Source of the DNA: Solirubrobacteraceae bacterium | GTDB lineage: Bacteria; Actinomycetota; Thermoleophilia; Solirubrobacterales; Solirubrobacteraceae | Reading direction: 5' to 3' | NCBI GenBank assembly: GCA_017882405.1 | Contig: JADGPO010000184.1 | Coordinates: 1-14,713 of the forward strand | DNA: 14,713 bases | Part shown: positions 10,487-14,713 of the stretch, piece after piece | Layout: each line of letters starts with the position of its first letter | How positions within the stretch are numbered: the first letter of the stretch is position 1 | Position numbers and translations under genes: made by a program | The notes under the pieces: model-generated | The model's database searches: none | What the model was told of the DNA's origin: nothing | What the model saw: the letters and a program-made list of their open reading frames with translations, nothing else

Positions 10487-10593
10487 GCAAACGTCCATCT
10501 TCGCCGCCGCGCCTGCGGCGGCCGGTCGTTTGCTGCCGTCACGGCTGTCAACGTCCGGATGGGCCATCGGGCGCTGATGATCTGGACGTTTGC
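10487..10593. repeat. Inverted repeat GCAAACGTCCA / TGGACGTTTGC with related copies
   Basis: An exact 11-bp inverted repeat lies at 10487-10497 and 10583-10593. A third partial copy, CGTTTGC (10527-10533), and a fourth, AACGTCC (10550-10556), lie between the arms. A separate 8-bp pair, GCCATCGG (10563-10570) and CCGATGGC (10613-10620), interleaves with the right arm. The region has no convincing coding frame. It could be a multi-site operator, a structured small RNA or leader, or remnants of a dispersed repeat; the sequence alone does not decide. Confidence 0.5.
10503..10522. other. Perfect GC hairpin in the gpmI-hsp20 gap
   Basis: GCCGCCGC (10503-10510) and GCGGCGGC (10515-10522) form a perfect 8-bp stem with a GCCT loop. 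The outer bases GCAAACG (10487-10493) and CGTTTGC (10527-10533) can close a second 7-bp stem around it, giving a 47-nt two-stem structure. It may be a second terminator, usable on either strand, or part of a structured RNA. Confidence 0.5.
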
Positions 10594-10664
10594 GTCGCGA
10601 CTGAGATCGCGTCCGATGGCGGCTGCGTTCGCCCGGTCGCGGCGAGAAAAATTCAACCAAAAAA

Positions 10665-10694
10665 CTTGACAGCGCTAGACTTAGATTTCATACT
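10665..10694 (+). promoter_or_regulatory. hsp20 promoter with HAIR-like element
   Basis: TTGACA (10666-10671) and CATACT (10689-10694) are separated by 17 nt, the best promoter in the window. Overlapping the -35, CTTGACA-N7-ACTTAGA (10665-10685) resembles the HspR-binding inverted repeat CTTGAGT-N7-ACTCAAG: spacing is exact, with about 5 of 7 and 4 of 7 bases matching in the arms. HspR-type heat-shock control is therefore possible but not certain. The -10 lies exactly 6 nt before an in-frame ATG at 10701. Confidence 0.65.
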
Positions 10695-10736
10695 GCTGAC
10701 ATGAGCAGTTCCGCATTCTCAAATGGAGGTCTTCAC

Positions 10737-11201
10737 ATGGCACTTGTTCGCTGGGAGCCGATCCCGATGCACCGGCTGGTCAACTCGCTGTTCGACACGG
10801 CGACCGCGTCCGGGGCCGCGCCGCGTCGCTGGCTGCCCGCCACCGATCTGATCGAGTCCGAGACCCACTATGTCCTGCGCGCCGACCTCCCCGGCGTCTC
10901 CGAGGAGGACATCAACGTCGAGCTCGACAACGACGTGCTGACGATCTCGGGTGAGCGCAAGGCCGAGCACCAGGACGGCCACGCCGGCTACTACCGGGTG
11001 GAGCGCATCTCCGGCGGCTTCCGCCGCTCACTACGCCTCCCCGAGGGCGTCGACGCCGAGGCGATCACCGCCAGCTTCGAGCGCGGAGTGCTCGAGGTGA
11101 GCGTCCCCAAGCCCGAGCAGCGCCAGCCCCGCAAGGTGCAGATCGGCGTCGGCTCCGCTGAGCCGCAGGCGATCGAGGACGGCGAGCCGCAGGCCGCTTA
11201 G
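10737..11201 (+). CDS. hsp20: Small heat shock protein, Hsp20/alpha-crystallin family
   Basis: A 154-residue ATP-independent holdase chaperone that binds unfolding proteins. The alpha-crystallin domain spans about residues 36-130, with DLIESETHYVLRADLPGV at its start, LTISGER in the middle and the signature FERGVLEVSVPK near its end. KVQIGV supplies the short C-terminal I/V-x-I/V type motif for oligomer contacts. The chosen ATG at 10737 has a Shine-Dalgarno GGAGG (10725-10729) 7 nt upstream and gives the common family start MALVRWEP. An in-frame ATG at 10701, 6 nt after the -10, would add 12 residues (MSSSAFSNGGLH) from a leaderless mRNA. The gene is monocistronic, with its own heat-shock-like promoter and a hairpin after the stop. 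Confidence 0.95.
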   Translation: MALVRWEPIPMHRLVNSLFDTATASGAAPRRWLPATDLIESETHYVLRADLPGVSEEDINVELDNDVLTISGERKAEHQDGHAGYYRVERISGGFRRSLRLPEGVDAEAITASFERGVLEVSVPKPEQRQPRKVQIGVGSAEPQAIEDGEPQAA

Positions 11202-11214
11202 CCCGTCGGATCCC

Positions 11215-11246
11215 GGGCCCGGGTCGACCGGTGGTCGGCCCGGCCC
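11215..11246 (+). terminator. Hairpin after hsp20
   Basis: GGGCC(C)GGG-TC-GACC (11215-11229) pairs with GGTC-GG-CCCGGCCC (11233-11246) around a GGT loop, with one bulged C and one 2x2 internal mismatch. A perfect 12-bp palindrome CCCGGGCCCGGG (11212-11223) overlaps its left arm. No T-run follows. It lies 14 nt after the hsp20 stop and is the likely transcript end. The remaining bases up to 11305 show no convincing promoter for the next gene. Confidence 0.5.
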
Positions 11247-11305
11247 GATCACTTTACGGCGGTTACGCGGTCTTCCCTTATGAGCTAACGACAAGGAGAC
11301 CGCCC

Positions 11306-11644
11306 ATGGCCGACCGTCTACAGACCGTCCGCGACTGCTACACCGCCTATGAGACCGGCGACCGAGAGCTGGTCGAGGGGCTGCTCAGCCCCGACTACGA
11401 GTTCTTCTCGCCGCCGGATCCCGGGATCGGCCGCGCCCGGTACTTCGAGCGCTGCTGGCCCAACGCCCAGGCGATCGATCGCTTCGAGTACGTGAGGCTC
11501 ACCGAGGTCGGCGACGAGGTGCTGGTGACCTACGAGGCGACCCGCACCGACGGGACCAGCTTTCGCAACACCGAGATCTTCAGCTTCGACGGAGATCTGA
11601 TCAGCCGGACCGAGGTCTACTTCGGCTGGAACGTCAGCGCATGA
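11306..11644 (+). CDS. SnoaL-like / NTF2-like domain protein
   Basis: A 112-residue single-domain protein with the cone-shaped NTF2-like fold expected from its pattern: an N-terminal helix (DRLQTVRDCYTAYETGD), LVEGLLSPDYEFFSP, then strands RFEYVRLTEVGDEVLVTYEATRT and the family-type ending NTEIFSFDGDLISRTEVYFGW. The fold serves ketosteroid-isomerase-like and polyketide-cyclase enzymes as well as non-enzymatic binders, so no reaction is claimed. ATG 11306 is set by AAGGAG (11293-11298) with 7-nt spacing; an upstream in-frame GTG at 11231 gives no conserved sequence. Its last 11 bases overlap the 3' end of the convergent propeller gene. It shows no obvious link to hsp20. Confidence 0.8.
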   Translation: MADRLQTVRDCYTAYETGDRELVEGLLSPDYEFFSPPDPGIGRARYFERCWPNAQAIDRFEYVRLTEVGDEVLVTYEATRTDGTSFRNTEIFSFDGDLISRTEVYFGWNVSA

Positions 11645-12830
11645 TCCCCGTGTGGCCCAGGGAGTACCGGCCGGGCTGGGGCCAGACGCACAGGCCGTGT
11701 GGTCCGCTGCCCACCGGGATGGCGGCCCGGAGCCGGCCGTTGCGCGTGTCGATCGCGTATACGACCGCGTTGTAGCGCCCGCTCAGCCACAGCGTCCGGC
11801 CGTCGGCCGACACGCCGCCCATGTCCGGGCTGGCGGGCTGGGGCAACGTCCAGGTCGCGACCACCCGGCGGGTCTTGAAGCTCACCACCGAGACCGCCCC
11901 CGCGGCGCGGTCGGAGACGTACATCAGACGGGCGTTGCGGCTCGGGTACAGGCCGTGGGCGCCCGCTCCGGTGCGCAGGAAGCCGATCACCCGGAAGCGG
12001 CGCGGGTCGATCTCCCACAGGCCGCCGTTGAGCTGGTCGGCGGCGTAGAGGGTCCGCCCGTCCGGAGAGAGCTTGACGTCCTGGGGGCTGCTGGAGCCGT
12101 CGTGCAGGACGAGCGTGGCGACCACCCGCTGCGTGCGCAGGTCGACCTCGATCATCTGGCCGCTGAACTCGCAGCTGGCATAGGCGTAACGGCCGTCGGC
12201 GGAGAAGTCCATGTGGTCGACGCCGCGGCAGGAGGGGACCGACAGGGAGTGCACCAGGCGCATCGACGACGGGCGGCGGAAGTCCAGCCGCTGGAGCCGC
12301 TCGGCGACGACGATCGCGAACCGCCCGTCGGGCGTGAAGTACAGGTTGTAGGGGTCCTCGACCGGGATCGGGGTGCCCGGGTGCCCGGTGCGGGGATCGA
12401 TCGGGGTGAGGGTGTTGCCCAGGTCGTTGTCGACGTACAGGCGGCGCAGGTCCCACGACGGCGTGACGTGCTGGGGGAGGGCCCCGGTGGGGAACTGGGC
12501 GACGACCTTCAGCGTCCGCTGGCTGATCACGTCGACGGTGGCGCTCATGCTGTTGGGCACGTAGACGAGTGCCGGATCCGCGCGGACCACGGCGCTCAGA
12601 TCGCCGGGCGTGTCGGCGGCGTAGACGTTCGTGGGGAGCGCCGGGCCGGCCGCGTGTCCGGCCTGCGCGGTCGTGGACTGCCCTTGTCGGCTGACGGTCG
12701 AGCGCGTGTGCGGATCGGAGGTCGACCCGCAGGCGGCCAAGCCGAAGGCCAGGGCGATGCAGATGGCCAGGCGCAAGGCAGGGCCGGACAGGCGGGGTGC
12801 AACGGCCACGTGATGGAGCTTGCCACTCAT
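11634..12830 (-). CDS. Lipoprotein with seven-bladed YVTN/YncE-type beta-propeller
   Basis: A 398-residue surface lipoprotein. A hydrophobic leader ends in the lipobox LAAC (31-34), so C34 is likely lipidated and exposed outside the membrane, followed by a Ser/Thr/Gln-rich linker to about residue 70. Seven repeats of the YVTN/YncE type follow, each about 42-45 residues: an LVYVPN/RLYVDN/RYAYAS/RTLYAAD/RLMYVSD/RTLWLSG-like strand, a V-x-x-ID strand, a T-x-x-V-V strand and usually a closing SPDGR/SADGR turn. It sits 42 nt downstream of a lipoprotein cytochrome c on the same strand, so the two are probably one transcript. YncE-like propellers are mostly uncharacterised; propellers can also carry heme d1 or PQQ, but I see no clear ligand set. 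No Shine-Dalgarno precedes ATG 12830, and a palindrome CTCATCGATGAG (12826-12837) covers it. Confidence 0.85.
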   Translation of the reverse strand: MSGKLHHVAVAPRLSGPALRLAICIALAFGLAACGSTSDPHTRSTVSRQGQSTTAQAGHAAGPALPTNVYAADTPGDLSAVVRADPALVYVPNSMSATVDVISQRTLKVVAQFPTGALPQHVTPSWDLRRLYVDNDLGNTLTPIDPRTGHPGTPIPVEDPYNLYFTPDGRFAIVVAERLQRLDFRRPSSMRLVHSLSVPSCRGVDHMDFSADGRYAYASCEFSGQMIEVDLRTQRVVATLVLHDGSSSPQDVKLSPDGRTLYAADQLNGGLWEIDPRRFRVIGFLRTGAGAHGLYPSRNARLMYVSDRAAGAVSVVSFKTRRVVATWTLPQPASPDMGGVSADGRTLWLSGRYNAVVYAIDTRNGRLRAAIPVGSGPHGLCVWPQPGRYSLGHTGIMR

Positions 12831-12872
12831 CGATGAGAGCCGGATGAGCGGTTGATGTGGATGCCCTTAGGC

Positions 12873-13181
12873 TCAGCCGTGACGGCGTTCAACGGCCATC
12901 ACGTAACTGACCACGGCGCGTAGCTGGGTCTCCGTGAGCGGCCGGGTGACCGGCATCTCCCCCGCCAGCTCCATCAGCTGGGCGCGGCTGGAGTGAAAGC
13001 GCAGCAGGTCGCCGCCCTGCCGGCGCGGGTCCTCGACGCCCGACAGCGAGTGGCAGGAGCCGCAGGCCTCGCTGAACAGGACGCGCCCGGACGGAGTCTG
13101 GGCAGCGCGCGTGTTGCCGCAGCCGGCCAGCAGCGCCGCGCTCGCGGCTGCCAGCAGCCATCGTCCACCTCGGGGGAGCAT
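12873..13181 (-). CDS. Small lipoprotein c-type cytochrome
   Basis: A 102-residue mono-heme class I cytochrome c. A signal peptide ends in the lipobox LAGC (18-21), so C21 should anchor it to the outer face of the membrane. The heme-attachment motif is CGSCH (40-44), H44 being one axial ligand. M76 in GEMPVTRPLTETQLRAVVSYV is the expected second ligand, and the following helix packs on the heme. It would shuttle electrons extracytoplasmically; the partner is not shown, but the next gene is a lipoprotein propeller. ATG 13181 has no Shine-Dalgarno; a TACGCT -10 element stands exactly 6 nt upstream, pointing to a leaderless mRNA. It is divergent from tgt across 41 nt. Confidence 0.92.
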   Translation of the reverse strand: MLPRGGRWLLAAASAALLAGCGNTRAAQTPSGRVLFSEACGSCHSLSGVEDPRRQGGDLLRFHSSRAQLMELAGEMPVTRPLTETQLRAVVSYVMAVERRHG

Positions 13182-13187
13182 CGGCAG

Positions 13188-13193
13188 AGCGTA
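13188..13193 (-). promoter_or_regulatory. -10 element TACGCT for the cytochrome c gene
   Basis: Read on the minus strand, TACGCT (TAnnnT) is followed by CTGCCG and then the ATG at 13181. A 6-nt gap puts the transcription start at or next to the ATG, so the mRNA would be leaderless. No good -35 box is visible. Confidence 0.45.
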
Positions 13194-13210
13194 GGCAGGA
13201 CACGACTGAG

Positions 13211-13216
13211 TAGGGT
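13211..13216 (+). promoter_or_regulatory. -10 element TAGGGT for tgt
   Basis: TAGGGT (TAnnnT) ends exactly 6 nt before the GTG at 13223, the mirror of the cytochrome arrangement on the other strand. No Shine-Dalgarno sequence and no good -35 box are visible. A leaderless tgt mRNA is the simplest reading. Confidence 0.45.
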
Positions 13217-13222
13217 CAGGCG

Positions 13223-14479
13223 GTGTTCACGATCCGGACGGAGGCCCCCTCGTCGCGCGCCCGCACCGGCACGCTGCACCTCACGCACGGCGAGGTGTCG
13301 ACGCCGGCGTTCGTCCCGCTGGCCACCCGCGGAGCCGTGAAGACGCTCGAACCGCGCGACGTGGCCGCGCTCGGCTACGAGATGGTGCTCGGCAACACGT
13401 TTCACCTGATGCTGGCGCCGGGCCCCGACCTGGTGGCCGAGCTGGGCGGCCTGCACGAGATGATGCGCTGGCCGGCTCCGATCATCACGGATTCAGGCGG
13501 CTTTCAGGTCTTCTCGATGGGCTACGGGGGCGTGGCCGACGAGATCAAGGGTCGCCGTCGCACGGGCGGGTCTGCGGGCGGGAGCCCGTCGCGGACCCGG
13601 CCCACCCTCCCCGCCGAGCCGCACGGCTCGATCCTGGCGATCGAGGAGGAAGGGGTGCGGTTTCGCTCCTATCTGAACGGGGGCGAGCGCTTCATCGGCC
13701 CCGAGGTCTCGATGGCCGTGCAGGCGGCGCTGGGGTCGGACATCGCACTGGTGTTCGACGAGTGCACGCCGTTTCACGTCGACCGCGACTACATCGCGCG
13801 TTCGATGCAGCGCACCCACCGATGGCTGGAGCGCTGCCTGGACTGGCACAAGCGCCAGGGCCCCAACGGCCAGGCCGTGTACGGGATCGTCCAGGGCGGC
13901 ACCGAGCACGACCTGCGGCTGGAATCGACGGCCGTCGTGGCCGCCAGCAGCAGTGCCGGGATCGCGATCGGAGGCTCGCTGGGCCAGGACAAGGCGCAGA
14001 TGTACGAGGTGGTGGACTGGAGCACCGCGGAGCTTGCCCGGTTGGCCCCCGAACGGCCCCGCCACCTGCTGGGCATCGGGGAGATCGACGACCTGATCGC
14101 CGGCGTGGCCTCCGGGATCGACACTTTTGACTGCGCGATGCCGACCCGCCTGGCCCGTCACGGCATGGCGCTGGTGCCCGACCCGACGGGCCGCTGGCGC
14201 GTGGACCTGATGAAAGGACGGTTCAAGCGCTCGCCGGAGCCGATCCTTGAGGGCTGCCCGTGTCCCGCCTGCGCCCAGGGGTTCTCACGGGCCTACCTGC
14301 ACTACCTGCTGCGCGCCCACGAGCTGACCGGCCTGCGGCTGGTCACGCTGCACAACCTGAGCTTCATCGGCGGGTTGATGGCCGATCTGCGGGTGGCGAT
14401 CGACGACGGGCGCCTGGCCGAGGTCAGCGCGAGACTACTTGCCGGCGCGGCTCCGGGCGCCGCGCTGGCGACGACCTGA
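13223..14479 (+). CDS. tgt: tRNA-guanine(34) transglycosylase
   Basis: A 418-residue TIM-barrel enzyme that swaps guanine-34 of GUN-anticodon tRNAs for a queuosine precursor. The catalytic Asp D90 lies in TDSGGFQVFS, substrate contacts in YGIVQGG (220-226), and the nucleophile D303 in GIDTFDCAMPTR. Zinc ligands are C345, C347 and C350 (CPCPAC) and a downstream His at about 377 in TLHN. It has TRLARHG where proteobacterial enzymes often have TRNARNG or TRSGRNG. About 30 extra residues rich in Gly, Arg, Ser, Pro and Thr (roughly 109-136) sit between the catalytic loop and EEEGVRFRS. The start is GTG 13223, 6 nt after a -10 element. The usual neighbours queA, yajC and secD are not next to it here. 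Confidence 0.96.
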   Translation: MFTIRTEAPSSRARTGTLHLTHGEVSTPAFVPLATRGAVKTLEPRDVAALGYEMVLGNTFHLMLAPGPDLVAELGGLHEMMRWPAPIITDSGGFQVFSMGYGGVADEIKGRRRTGGSAGGSPSRTRPTLPAEPHGSILAIEEEGVRFRSYLNGGERFIGPEVSMAVQAALGSDIALVFDECTPFHVDRDYIARSMQRTHRWLERCLDWHKRQGPNGQAVYGIVQGGTEHDLRLESTAVVAASSSAGIAIGGSLGQDKAQMYEVVDWSTAELARLAPERPRHLLGIGEIDDLIAGVASGIDTFDCAMPTRLARHGMALVPDPTGRWRVDLMKGRFKRSPEPILEGCPCPACAQGFSRAYLHYLLRAHELTGLRLVTLHNLSFIGGLMADLRVAIDDGRLAEVSARLLAGAAPGAALATT

Positions 14480-14491
14480 TCCCGCCCGCCC

Positions 14492-14713
14492 TTACTTCGT
14501 GTACTTGCTGATCAGGCTCTGCACCTGATTGATCGCCTGCTGCGCATCGTGAGAGACGATCTTCTGGTAATGCACGACCGTGTTCGAGGTGCTGTTGGCG
14601 ATCAGCACGGCGGCGATCACGATCAATGCCAGCACGGCCAGCAATGAGAAGAAGCCCATCAGTCGCCGGAAGCCGCGCCCGGAGCGCTTGGGAGGCCGCT
14701 CGGCGGCCGCGGC
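14492..14713 (-). CDS. C-terminal fragment of a membrane-anchored protein (partial at right edge)
   Basis: The last 73 residues of a minus-strand gene, in frame to the window edge and ending in TAA at 14492-14494. It shows an Ala/Pro/Arg/Lys-rich basic stretch (AERPPKRSGRGFRRL), one transmembrane helix (about GFFSLLAVLALIVIAAVLIA) and a tail of about 33 residues, NSTSNTVVHYQKIVSH on to LISKYTK, which would be helical. The basic residues before the helix predict an inside N-terminus and an outside tail. This is the kind of C-terminus seen in actinobacterial Ser/Thr protein kinases with a single anchor, but the kinase domain is outside the window and this is only a guess. It is convergent with tgt, with 12 nt between the stops. 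Confidence 0.75.
   Translation of the reverse strand, partial: AAAAERPPKRSGRGFRRLMGFFSLLAVLALIVIAAVLIANSTSNTVVHYQKIVSHDAQQAINQVQSLISKYTK

Noticed and set aside
8756..10660. 634-codon open frame antisense to gpmI, extending into the hsp20 upstream region
   Set aside because: Shadow of gpmI; no recognisable motif, no ribosome binding site, and codon bias belongs to the sense strand.
10484..10669. 61-codon ORF in the gpmI-hsp20 gap
   Set aside because: Codon use is not coding-like, it is made of the inverted repeats, and it lacks a ribosome binding site.
11634..11644. 11-bp overlap of convergent 3' ends (SnoaL-like and propeller genes)
   Set aside because: Short tail-to-tail overlaps are common in dense genomes and need no special explanation.
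12826..12837. Perfect palindrome CTCATCGATGAG over the propeller gene start
   Set aside because: A 12-bp palindrome covering a start codon could be an operator, but there is one copy only and no flanking symmetry, so chance is as likely.
14445..14465. GCGCGGC / GCCGCGC stem in the last codons of tgt
   Set aside because: It lies within coding sequence, where alanine and glycine codons make such stems common, and no T-run follows; not called a terminator.

Overview
The window is about 14.7 kb of very GC-rich, densely packed bacterial chromosome. It carries the uvrC-rapZ-gap-pgk-tpiA block known from Gram-positive bacteria, a sigma70-type vocabulary (TTGACA, TAnnnT) with several apparently leaderless starts, lipobox-bearing lipoproteins and an actinobacterial-style Tgt. 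A member of the Actinomycetota fits best. The independent-type phosphoglycerate mutase and the protein flavours suggest class Thermoleophilia (Solirubrobacterales), but this is inference from gene content, not a database result. No tRNA, rRNA, CRISPR array, insertion sequence or phage gene was seen.

Layout. (1) 1-216, minus strand: the 5' part of an unidentified gene that runs off the left edge and has an in-frame TAG. (2) 327-2222: uvrC, with its own promoter and a hairpin right after the stop. (3) 2287-2967: a small SAM-dependent methyltransferase, convergent with 3010-4539 (minus), a secreted GH79-type glycosidase. (4) 4606-5846: rapZ overlapping a VOC/glyoxalase-fold gene by 4 nt. (5) 5954-10453: gap-pgk-tpiA-gpmI, a four-gene lower-glycolysis operon in which every junction is a 4-nt stop/start overlap, closed by a strong hairpin. 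(6) 10454-10736: an intergenic stretch of about 280 nt rich in inverted repeats, ending in a strong promoter with a HAIR-like element for (7) hsp20, 10737-11201. (8) 11306-11644: a SnoaL/NTF2-like protein whose 3' end overlaps (9) a minus-strand pair, a lipoprotein cytochrome c (13181-12873) followed by a lipoprotein seven-bladed YVTN propeller (12830-11634). (10) 13223-14479: tgt, divergent from the cytochrome. (11) 14492-14713, minus: the C-terminal membrane anchor of a protein that continues off the right edge.

How it works together. Most of the window is housekeeping: DNA excision repair, triose-phosphate to 2-phosphoglycerate glycolysis, an sHSP chaperone and tRNA modification. The accessory parts are the secreted glycosidase, the methyltransferase and the cytochrome/propeller lipoprotein pair. 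The points most worth a second look are that lipoprotein pair, the repeated -10/6-nt/start-codon arrangement (cytochrome, tgt and an upstream in-frame hsp20 start), the structured region before hsp20, and the absence of yvcK and whiA from between rapZ and gap. I did not find a clear new defence or mobile system; the window is mostly ordinary chromosome.
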